From GCA-002697625 sp002697625 (GTDB lineage Bacteria > Bacteroidota > Bacteroidia > Flavobacteriales > BACL11), in contig CAXFOB010000039.1 of assembly GCA_964004625.1 (NCBI GenBank), forward strand, positions 166,127 to 230,126: a stretch of DNA of 64,000 bases. The letters run 5' to 3'. Below the pieces are notes generated by a model that worked only from the letters and a program-made list of their open reading frames with translations, was not told the origin of the DNA and searched no databases. Below, one piece after another: positions 54,994 through 62,983 of the stretch; the first letter of the stretch is position 1, and each line of letters opens with the position of its first letter. The position numbers were made by a program, and so were the translations under genes.

Positions 54994-56889
54994 TTAGTAG
55001 GCTCTTTTATTATTACCTTCTATATAATTAATAAATGCAGTATTTACAACTTTAGTTCCACCCGGAGTAGGGTAGTCTCCTGTAAAGTACCAGTCTCCTT
55101 GATGATGAGGGCAAGCAGCATGTAAATCAGAAATAGATTGATATATAATTTCTACTTCTGCTTTAGTTTCTTGTGGGGTTAGTAATTCAGAAATCTTTTT
55201 AGAAATTTCATCTGCGGTAAATGGTTTGTAAATTTCTTGTACATAATTTACCATTTCTTCTTTTGGTAGATTATTTTGTTTCTTACACCTCTCATAAATA
55301 TCTTTTAGTATTTGTTTTTGATTGGTGTCTTTCAATAATTCAACTGCTGCATTAAAAGCAATAAAATCACCCATTTTTGCCATGTCAATTCCATAACAAT
55401 CCGGATATCTAATTTGTGGAGCAGAAGAAACAACAACTATCTTTTTTGGTTCTAATCTGTCTAATATTCTGATAATAGATTGTTTTAAAGTTGTTCCTCT
55501 TACAATACTATCATCAATCATAACTAAATTATCTGTTGTTTTTACTGTTCCGTATGTAATATCATATACATGAGATACTAAATCATCTCTACTATCATCT
55601 GATGTAATGAAAGTTCTAAGTTTTGCATCTTTAATAGCAATTTTTTCTGCTCTTGGTGAAATCTTTAAGATCTTTTCAATTTCCTTGTGGTTTGGACTTT
55701 CTCCCAATGCTTGAATTTTCCTTGTTTTTACCTCATTTAGGTATTTATGACATCCTTTTAGTAATCCGAAATAAGAAACCTCAGCTGTATTTGGTATATA
55801 TGAAAATACAGTGTTTTTTACATCATTTTCAATTGACTTTAATACTTTAGGAAAAATTCTTTTACCTAGTTCTAATCTTTCGTTATAAATATCTTTGTCA
55901 TTTCCTCTAGAGAAGTATATTCTTTCAAAAGAACAAGCCTTTCTCACTAATGGTTCTCTAACTTGTTTCTCTTGAACTGATCCATCTTTTTTTATAATAA
56001 GAGCATGTCCTCTTTTAATTTCATGAATTTTATCAGACTTGCAATTAAATGCTGTTTGTATTACAGGTCTTTCAGATGCAACTACACACACTTCATCATC
56101 TTTATAATAATATGCGGGACGAATTGCATTTGGGTCTCTTAAAGCAAACGCATCTCCATGTCCAAATAGTCCACACATTACATATCCTCCGTCCCAATAT
56201 TTTGCAGATTGAATCAAAATTTCTTGTATATCTATCTCTTTACCAATTATTTTTGTAATCTCCTTTTTACTAAACCTCTCCTTATTTTTATAGTAGATAT
56301 CATCATTAGCTTCATCCAAGAAATGTCCAATTTTCTCCAGGATTGTTACAGTGTCCGTTTTTTGTTTTGGATGTTGTCCTAAATCTACCAATTGCTGAAA
56401 CAATTCATCAACATTAGTCATGTTAAAGTTTCCTGCTAAGACTAAATTCCTAGTCTTCCAATTGCTTTGTCTTAAAAAAGGGTGACATTGTTCTATTGTA
56501 TTTTCTCCAAAAGTTCCGTATCTTAAATGTCCTAAGAACAACTCCCCAGTAAATGGTAAATTTTCTTTCATCCATTCCGGGTCTTTAAGTTTTGTAGGGT
56601 TTTTTTGTTCTAGTTCAACAAATCTTCTATTTACTTGTTTAAAAACATCCTGTATAGGGTTTGTAGCTACAGATCTTTTTCTACTTATATATCTTTTGCC
56701 CGTTTCTACATCTAATTTTATATTTGCCAGTCCAACACCATCTTGCCCTCTATTGTGTTGTTTCTCCATCAATAAATACATCTTATTTAATCCCCATAAA
56801 GTCGATCCATATTTTTCTTGGTAAAACTCTAAAGGTTTTAATAATCGTAGCATTGCGACACCACATTCATGTTTTATCAACTCACTCAT
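54994..56889 (-). CDS. amidophosphoribosyltransferase-like protein (long PurF paralogue)
   Basis: A 631-residue class II glutamine amidotransferase joined to a phosphoribosyltransferase domain. The nucleophile is Cys9 in KHECGVAML after an 8-residue propeptide; RGQDGVG and LGHLRYGTFG bind glutamine, and VMIDDSIVRGTTLKQS is the PRPP loop. It is over 100 residues longer than standard PurF (about 470-510). Bacteroidota often carry this long form in addition to a standard PurF; I cannot see whether one exists elsewhere. It would make 5-phosphoribosylamine for purine synthesis. Confidence 0.88.
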   Translation of the reverse strand: MSELIKHECGVAMLRLLKPLEFYQEKYGSTLWGLNKMYLLMEKQHNRGQDGVGLANIKLDVETGKRYISRKRSVATNPIQDVFKQVNRRFVELEQKNPTKLKDPEWMKENLPFTGELFLGHLRYGTFGENTIEQCHPFLRQSNWKTRNLVLAGNFNMTNVDELFQQLVDLGQHPKQKTDTVTILEKIGHFLDEANDDIYYKNKERFSKKEITKIIGKEIDIQEILIQSAKYWDGGYVMCGLFGHGDAFALRDPNAIRPAYYYKDDEVCVVASERPVIQTAFNCKSDKIHEIKRGHALIIKKDGSVQEKQVREPLVRKACSFERIYFSRGNDKDIYNERLELGKRIFPKVLKSIENDVKNTVFSYIPNTAEVSYFGLLKGCHKYLNEVKTRKIQALGESPNHKEIEKILKISPRAEKIAIKDAKLRTFITSDDSRDDLVSHVYDITYGTVKTTDNLVMIDDSIVRGTTLKQSIIRILDRLEPKKIVVVSSAPQIRYPDCYGIDMAKMGDFIAFNAAVELLKDTNQKQILKDIYERCKKQNNLPKEEMVNYVQEIYKPFTADEISKKISELLTPQETKAEVEIIYQSISDLHAACPHHQGDWYFTGDYPTPGGTKVVNTAFINYIEGNNKRAY

Positions 56890-56922
56890 TATGTCTTTTT
56901 AGAACTGCGAAATTACAGTTAA

Positions 56923-57153
56923 TTACTCTATTATTTTCATTAATCCATTAATTCCTGGATTTGTATAACTTTTTTTATCTATAATAATAGTTGGAATAAC
57001 TCTCTTTCCATGATTAATCTTTTCTACTAAGTCAAGAGCTTCCTGATTGTCCGTTATTATTATGTACTCGTATTTCTTTCCTTTTGAATCTAAGAAATTT
57101 TTTGCTTGAACACAATCGGAGCACCAATCTGCTCCATATATTTTAATATTCAT
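56923..57153 (-). CDS. glutaredoxin-like thiol-disulfide protein
   Basis: A 76-residue thioredoxin-fold protein with redox motif CSDC in YGADWCSDCVQAKNFLDSKG and the cis-Pro loop GKRVIPTIII. Its size is that of a NrdH/glutaredoxin. It overlaps the preceding small gene by 11 nt at the end of a four-gene minus-strand operon with the PLP decarboxylase. Electron donor and target are unknown. Confidence 0.88.
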   Translation of the reverse strand: MNIKIYGADWCSDCVQAKNFLDSKGKKYEYIIITDNQEALDLVEKINHGKRVIPTIIIDKKSYTNPGINGLMKIIE

Positions 57154-57418
57154 AATCGTTTGTCTTAAATATGAAAATCTTGTTATTCTGAATTATCTTA
57201 CATTGTTTACAATTTGATATATAAGTAAATTGATAGTCTTTATTAATATTAAATTCCTCAGAATTTACACTAAACAATCTAGAACATTCAAGGTCTCCCT
57301 CTTCTGAATATCTTTTTATTCTATATAACGATTCTTCTTTCCCTATCTCAAACCAAGAACTTGCTCCTACACCTGTTAACAATTGTGCATTCACAGATAT
57401 ATTTTTTGGTTTTTCCAT
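57143..57418 (-). CDS. small conserved-looking protein, unknown
   Basis: A 91-residue soluble protein (NAQLLTGVGASSWFEIGKEE, then YRIKRYSEEGDLECSRLFSV) with an all-strand look and a CKQC pair near the C-terminus (ISNCKQCKII). No signal or membrane segment. It starts at the last base of the DUF6695-like gene and overlaps the glutaredoxin-like gene, so translational coupling in both directions supports it being real. Family not recognised with certainty. Confidence 0.7.
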   Translation of the reverse strand: MEKPKNISVNAQLLTGVGASSWFEIGKEESLYRIKRYSEEGDLECSRLFSVNSEEFNINKDYQFTYISNCKQCKIIQNNKIFIFKTNDYEY

Positions 57419-58074
57419 TATCTTCTTTCTATACTTTTAAAATATCCTTCAATCATATTTCTGTTTATTTTCTTACAATCTGCACCTTCCATAACATAAT
57501 AGTTTCTGTTACAAATACTGATATTTCGTTTAGGAGAAGGACTGATGCAAAATTGAAATTTTAATCGCAACTTTTTTATAAATCCAGGATTAGATTTTCT
57601 AATAGTAGTGGCTACAAATCTAGAACAGTTTGTTCCGTTTACAATAAATGGACCATATTTAACCTTTTCTCTTTCTTGTAGTTGTTTTGCGTATTTAAAA
57701 GCAGAATTAAAATTTACATTATTTAATACAGAAGCATATAATGCTCCTTCACCATGATTTGCTTTTTTGTTAACAGACTCTTTTAAAATTTTTTCTATAT
57801 TTTGAATTTCTCCATCTTTTATTTCTGTTAAAAATGGAATTCCTACATCAGGATCTGTTTCTGCATCTCTAACTCTACCAAATCCAAATGGGGTGTGATA
57901 CCTACCAAAATCCATATAATGAAGTTTCTTTGTTTCTGAATTTACAAGTATTAATGCAGAATGACCTACTCTATATTTTCCTTTTTTTGATAAAAATTTA
58001 TCATACCAGGCTCCAGATGCTGTTACCATTCCCTCAGGCCACGCTAATACAATAATAAAATCTTTTTGTATCAT
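57418..58074 (-). CDS. DUF6695-like protein, unknown
   Basis: A 218-residue protein beginning IIVLAWPEGMVTASGAWYDK, then GKYRVGHSALILVNSETKKL and HYMDFGRYHTPFGFGRVRDA. A TNCSRFV motif near residue 150 together with the early GHSA recalls the Cys-His pair of NlpC/P60 or LRAT-like enzymes, but I cannot prove this. I associate the N-terminal block with DUF6695 of Flavobacteriales from memory. Second gene of the decarboxylase operon, 12 nt after it. Confidence 0.65.
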   Translation of the reverse strand: MIQKDFIIVLAWPEGMVTASGAWYDKFLSKKGKYRVGHSALILVNSETKKLHYMDFGRYHTPFGFGRVRDAETDPDVGIPFLTEIKDGEIQNIEKILKESVNKKANHGEGALYASVLNNVNFNSAFKYAKQLQEREKVKYGPFIVNGTNCSRFVATTIRKSNPGFIKKLRLKFQFCISPSPKRNISICNRNYYVMEGADCKKINRNMIEGYFKSIERR

Positions 58075-58086
58075 TCGCTAAATATA

Positions 58087-59457
58087 CTATAAATTATTTT
58101 TACAAAATGTTTCTATAACTTTAAATACATTTAAAATGTTTTCTTCTGAATTTTCCCGGTTAATACTTACTAACCTAATAAACTCATTGCCTTTATGTTT
58201 TCCGTATCCTATCATTAACTTGTTATGGTTGTACAATTCTGTGCAGATGATTTTTGGGTCATAATTTTTATAATTAAAACAAACTGAGAGACTGTCTTCA
58301 AAACTATAAAGAGTATAATCTTTATTGTTTGTTATATAATCTCTAGCCACATTTGCTAAATGATAATTTTGATCAACCATTTTTGCAATTCCATTGGTTC
58401 CTACAGATTTCCAAAGTGTCCAGAATTTTAAAGCATTATTCCTTCTCCCACACTCAAAAGATGTTTGTCCTAAATTATATTCATCATCATCTGTTTGGTA
58501 TAAATATTCTGCTTTATTGCTGAATGAATCATGTAAATCTTTCTGGTTTTTCACAAGAAAAATAGAAGTTGACAAAGGAGTACCCAATGTTTTGTGTGGA
58601 TTAAAACAAAAAGAGTCAGAATGTTCAATTCCTTTTACAAAGTGTTTATACTTTTTAGAAAAAATAACTGAACCTGAATAACACCCATCAATATGTAGCC
58701 ATAGATCATGTTGTTTACAGATTTTAGAAATGTCATATATAGGATCTATAGCACCCATGACAGTTGTTCCTAAAGTAGCGTTCACAAAAAAAGGAATAAA
58801 TGCTTTTTCTTTATCTTTTTCAATCTCAGTACGTAATAAATCAGGAATCATTTCTCCTTTTTCATTTGTTTTTATATATCTAACATTCTCTCTTCCTATT
58901 CCTGAAAAGGAAGCGTTTTTTCCTATTGAATAATGAGAGTTTTCAGAGGTGTAACAAATTAAATTTTGTGTATTACCACTGATTCTGCTCTTGGAACATT
59001 TCTTGTCTCTAGAAATTATAAGCGCCATAAAATTACTCATACTTCCTCCAGTAGGAAGAGTTCCTCCAGAACTATCAGGATATGATATGAGTTGAGATAT
59101 TTTTCTTAGAATCTCCTTTTCCACCTCTACCATTGGTCCAGCTATTTTATAGGTTGCCATACTATTATTTAGTAGTACTGCTAACAAATCACCTAATACA
59201 GCTTTGCTGTTTAATCCGCCAAATAACTGATTGAAAAATAACTTCCCAGAAGTCTTTGGAGTGTGCAGGATTAAGTCTTTTAACAACTCTTTAAGTTCTT
59301 TGTCTTCTAATCCTTCATTGTTTAAAGAAAGGTTAAATTTTTGTAATAAATCCTTAGAATTTATTTTACTAGATATCCCCTTTTCGTTAAAATCCGTAAT
59401 TAATTCATTCGCTAGGGAGTGAAATATATGTAAATCGTCAAATAATTGTTCTGACAT
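58087..59457 (-). CDS. PLP-dependent group II decarboxylase family protein
   Basis: A 456-residue fold-type I enzyme of the aromatic-amino-acid/glutamate decarboxylase group. TLPTGGSMSNFMALI binds the cofactor phosphate, WLHIDGCYSGSVIF has the Asp that contacts the pyridine nitrogen, and FCFNPHKTLGTPLS has the cofactor lysine. The frame is open to 59604, but the TAnnTTTG box at 59481-59488 lies inside that extension, so ATG at 59457 (MSEQLFDDLH) is chosen. Substrate cannot be read; candidates are diaminobutyrate, aspartate, glutamate or aromatic amino acids. Confidence 0.88.
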   Translation of the reverse strand: MSEQLFDDLHIFHSLANELITDFNEKGISSKINSKDLLQKFNLSLNNEGLEDKELKELLKDLILHTPKTSGKLFFNQLFGGLNSKAVLGDLLAVLLNNSMATYKIAGPMVEVEKEILRKISQLISYPDSSGGTLPTGGSMSNFMALIISRDKKCSKSRISGNTQNLICYTSENSHYSIGKNASFSGIGRENVRYIKTNEKGEMIPDLLRTEIEKDKEKAFIPFFVNATLGTTVMGAIDPIYDISKICKQHDLWLHIDGCYSGSVIFSKKYKHFVKGIEHSDSFCFNPHKTLGTPLSTSIFLVKNQKDLHDSFSNKAEYLYQTDDDEYNLGQTSFECGRRNNALKFWTLWKSVGTNGIAKMVDQNYHLANVARDYITNNKDYTLYSFEDSLSVCFNYKNYDPKIICTELYNHNKLMIGYGKHKGNEFIRLVSINRENSEENILNVFKVIETFCKNNL

Positions 59458-59480
59458 TATAGTTGTAAAATTATTTTTTG

Positions 59481-59488
59481 CAAAATTA
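59481..59488 (-). promoter_or_regulatory. decarboxylase operon promoter, -7 box
   Basis: TAATTTTG followed by C on the minus strand matches TAnnTTTGC, 23 nt before the chosen ATG at 59457. It excludes the longer frame. Confidence 0.55.
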
Positions 59489-59589
59489 GAAAAGTAAGAC
59501 GTATAATTAGCATGTTTATCTTTTTCTTTATAAAATCCTGAAGTATAAGGACTTTCTTGTCTTCTTTTTAAAAAAAGAGTATTTTTTAC

Positions 59590-59597
59590 TATGTTTG
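59590..59597 (+). promoter_or_regulatory. CotH-protein promoter, -7 box
   Basis: TATGTTTG followed by C matches TAnnTTTGC, but it overlaps the first possible ATG (59591) and lies 5 nt before the next (59603). It could give a leaderless transcript. Confidence 0.35.
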
Positions 59598-59602
59598 CAG
59601 TC

Positions 59603-62600
59603 ATGAGAAAAATTATTCTTTTTATATCAGTATTACTTGTTCATGTTTCAACTGCTCAATTGTTTATAAATGAGTATTCTGCAGCGAATTATGATAGTTA
59701 TCAGGACAATTACGGAGAGTACGAGGATTGGCTTGAGATTTATAACTCAAGCGCTGTTCCAATAGATTTAAATGGTTATTTCCTTACTGACAAGGTATCA
59801 AATCCTACAAAATGGCAAATTTCTTCTTCTTTTATGATTCCAGCAAATGGAGTAGCTGTTATTTTCTGTTCAGGAAGAGATGAGGTTGCAGGAGGAAATG
59901 CACACACCAATTTTAAGATTACTCAAACAAAAGGAAATGAAGTATTGATGCTTCTAAATCCTACACAAATTTTAATAGACTCTATTTCAGTATTACCAAA
60001 TTTAAAAACTGATTCTAGAGGAAGAGAAACAGATGGATCTGCTACTTGGGCTGTTTTTCCAAACCCAACACCGAATAGTTCAAATTCAAACGCATTTTTA
60101 GAATACGCCACAACACCGGTATTTTCTATGCCTTCAGGATATTATACAGGTTCTGTTCAAGTGGCAATTACCTCTCCTGATCCCAACATCACTATATATT
60201 ATACCACAGATGGGACTAGGCCAGATAATACTTCAAATACATATACTGTACCATTAACATTTACTCAAACAACTGTACTGAAAGCGGTGTCTTATAGTTC
60301 AGTTACTAATATCCCCGCTTCTTTTATCGAATATAACACGTTTTTTGTTGATGATACTCATACGATTCCAATTTTATCTATTTCTGGAGATCAAGTATTA
60401 GATCTTCTTGACGGTGGATGGGGGTCTACTTCTTTAGAACCTGAAGGAACTATAGAGTGGTTTGATAAGGATGGAATTATGTTGGATAAAGGAATGGGAG
60501 AGTTTAATAAACATGGAAATGATTCATGGGCTTATGATCAAAGAGGGTTTGATTATATTATGAGAGATCAGTTTGGATATAATTATGCCCTGAAAGATAA
60601 AGTATTCATGACAAAAGATAGAGATAAATTTCAACGTGTTATTGTAAAGGCTGCTGCAAATGATAATTATCCTTTTTCTTTTGGTAGTAGTGGTGCTCAT
60701 ATTCGAGATGCTTATATTAATCATTTATCTCAATTAGCAGATTTAAGATTAGATGAGAGATCAACTAGCTCATGTATAGTATATTTAGATGGTGTTTATT
60801 GGGGTGTATATGAAATGAGAGAAAAGACAGACGACCATGATTTTACTGATTATTATTACGATCAGGACAAAAATAATATTCAATATTTAAAAACATGGGG
60901 AGGAACATGGACGGAATATGGAGCTCCCAATGCGCAGCCAGATTGGGATAATTTTGTTGACTTTGTTGATAATAACCCAATGGTAGTTCCAGCGAATTAT
61001 AATCTTGCAAAAAGTCAATATAATACCGGAAGTTTAATCGACTATTTCTTGTTAAACTCTTATGTTGTATGTGGAGATTGGTTAAATTATAATACTGGTT
61101 GGTGGAGAGGAATGGATCCAAATGGAGATAAAAGGAAATGGAGATATACATTATGGGATATGGATAATACTTTTGGTCATGGGACGAATTATACTGGGGT
61201 TCCTACTATGTCAGTAAATGCAGACCCTTGTGATCCTAGTAGTTTAAATGACCCTGGAGGTCAAGGTCATATTCCAATATGGAATGAAATGATTACCAAT
61301 GATGATTTTTTTAATGACTATATAAATAGATGGCAGGATTTAGCTACAACTAGTTTATCATGTGATTATATGATAACAATATTAGATAGTATGATTGGAG
61401 TCATTGATCCTGAAATGCCACGACAGATTGCTACTTGGGGTGGTACTTATAATGAATGGCAATCTAATGTCCAGGATATGAGAGATTTCATTCTCGCAAG
61501 ATGTAGTATAATGAACAATGGTTTTATACCATGTTATCCGAGTTTATCCGGACCATATGATGTCACAGTAGAGATTGTAGGAGTTGGGGAGGTTGAAATG
61601 AGTGATGATAATATAATTAATGAAACTAATACACCACAAGTTTATAGCAGGTTTGGAGGATTAGTACTTCCATTTGAAGTGAAAAGTGGAACTTTTCAGT
61701 ATTGGGAAATTTTACCAGCAGGAACATATATTTATGATCCTATTGTTGATACTTTGGCATTGGAATTACAAGGTGATGTAACCGTTCGAGCCGTATTTAT
61801 TCCTCCTACCCCAACAAGAGATATTGTATATATGGTAGAACCTGTAGGGACTACAACATCAATTGATGTAAATGGAGTAAATATAAACGTGTTTCCCACA
61901 ACTATAAATTATACAATAGGAGATACGGTTTCAGTTGTTCCTCAGTTAGATCCATTATATGGATTTAGCTATTGGGAAACAGATTCTGTAATTATGATGC
62001 CACTTACAACTAATCCTACAGATTCCTTTTACGTAAATCATCATGATACTGTAGTACTTCATATTTATGAATTACCAACTATTGAAGCTTTCATTAGTGG
62101 AAATGATAGTATTTGTGATAATGAAGACAATGCGAATGTAAGCATTTCATTTAGTGGAGTAGCTCCTTTTACATTTGTTTATAAATATAATGGAGAAAAC
62201 AAAGGTCCGTTTACAACGAGCTTAAACCCTTATGTAATAGAAACTAAATTGGAAGGAAGTTATGAGTTAGTAACTTTTTCTGATGCAAATGAAGTTGGTG
62301 GTGTTAGTGGACAAGCATGGGTTACTGTCTTACCTTCCCCAGAAGCAGATTTTCATCTTACATCTTCGGATACTCTTAGTGTTTTAAATCCAACTTCAGA
62401 GTTTATAGATGATTCATATGGAAACATTGTTTCTTGGGAATGGAACTTTGGAGATAATTCTGCATATGAATATTCCCAACTTGTGGAACATACTTTCGAA
62501 TCGACTGCATCTATATATACTGTTTCTTTAATTGTATCTGATGAAAATAATTGTAAGGATACAACTTATAGAAATATCATGATAAAGGATGAATATTGGA

Positions 62601-62893
62601 TGTATATACCAAATTCTTTTAGTCCGGATAACGACCAAATAAATGATAATTTTTGTATTTCTTATAATGGAATTAGAGTTGAAACTTTTACCTTTAATGT
62701 ATATGATAGATTTTCTAATTTAGTATATTCTACAAATTCTATTACAGATTTAGATTGTAATAATGGTTGGGATGGTACTTACCAGGAAACAGGAAACCCT
62801 TTATTGACGGGAACTTATATTTATGAAGTCAATTATAAGCAACTAGATGGATGGAAGCATCAAGATTTCGGAAATATTTTTATCATAAGATAA
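59603..62893 (+). CDS. secreted multidomain CotH protein with type IX (type B) sorting domain
   Basis: A 1096-residue surface or secreted protein. Signal peptide from M at 59603: MRKIILFISVLLVHVSTAQ. Domains in order: lamin-tail-like (about 20-125, FINEYSAANYD and EDWLEIYNSSAVPIDLNGYF), chitobiase C-terminal-like (about 165-240, YYTTDGTRPDN), CotH kinase-like (about 255-560, with DGVYWGVYEMREKTDDHDF and LWDMDNTFGHG), repeat modules, a PKD domain (about 930-1000, WEWNFGDNS) and a gliding-type C-terminal domain (IPNSFSPDNDQINDNF to the end). CotH relatives phosphorylate secreted proteins. An ATG at 59591 is possible but falls in the promoter box. Confidence 0.9.
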   Translation: MRKIILFISVLLVHVSTAQLFINEYSAANYDSYQDNYGEYEDWLEIYNSSAVPIDLNGYFLTDKVSNPTKWQISSSFMIPANGVAVIFCSGRDEVAGGNAHTNFKITQTKGNEVLMLLNPTQILIDSISVLPNLKTDSRGRETDGSATWAVFPNPTPNSSNSNAFLEYATTPVFSMPSGYYTGSVQVAITSPDPNITIYYTTDGTRPDNTSNTYTVPLTFTQTTVLKAVSYSSVTNIPASFIEYNTFFVDDTHTIPILSISGDQVLDLLDGGWGSTSLEPEGTIEWFDKDGIMLDKGMGEFNKHGNDSWAYDQRGFDYIMRDQFGYNYALKDKVFMTKDRDKFQRVIVKAAANDNYPFSFGSSGAHIRDAYINHLSQLADLRLDERSTSSCIVYLDGVYWGVYEMREKTDDHDFTDYYYDQDKNNIQYLKTWGGTWTEYGAPNAQPDWDNFVDFVDNNPMVVPANYNLAKSQYNTGSLIDYFLLNSYVVCGDWLNYNTGWWRGMDPNGDKRKWRYTLWDMDNTFGHGTNYTGVPTMSVNADPCDPSSLNDPGGQGHIPIWNEMITNDDFFNDYINRWQDLATTSLSCDYMITILDSMIGVIDPEMPRQIATWGGTYNEWQSNVQDMRDFILARCSIMNNGFIPCYPSLSGPYDVTVEIVGVGEVEMSDDNIINETNTPQVYSRFGGLVLPFEVKSGTFQYWEILPAGTYIYDPIVDTLALELQGDVTVRAVFIPPTPTRDIVYMVEPVGTTTSIDVNGVNINVFPTTINYTIGDTVSVVPQLDPLYGFSYWETDSVIMMPLTTNPTDSFYVNHHDTVVLHIYELPTIEAFISGNDSICDNEDNANVSISFSGVAPFTFVYKYNGENKGPFTTSLNPYVIETKLEGSYELVTFSDANEVGGVSGQAWVTVLPSPEADFHLTSSDTLSVLNPTSEFIDDSYGNIVSWEWNFGDNSAYEYSQLVEHTFESTASIYTVSLIVSDENNCKDTTYRNIMIKDEYWMYIPNSFSPDNDQINDNFCISYNGIRVETFTFNVYDRFSNLVYSTNSITDLDCNNGWDGTYQETGNPLLTGTYIYEVNYKQLDGWKHQDFGNIFIIR

Positions 62894-62983
62894 ATATACA
62901 TTTAACAAATAAATAGGCAAGAGATTATATGTTTTTTGCATTTTACAATAAAATTCATTAACTCTAATCTCCATCATCCTATC

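Noticed and set aside
59458..59604. 49-codon N-terminal extension of the PLP decarboxylase
   Set aside because: A full TAnnTTTGC promoter box lies inside it, it overlaps the divergent CotH-protein start, and its sequence has no family pattern.
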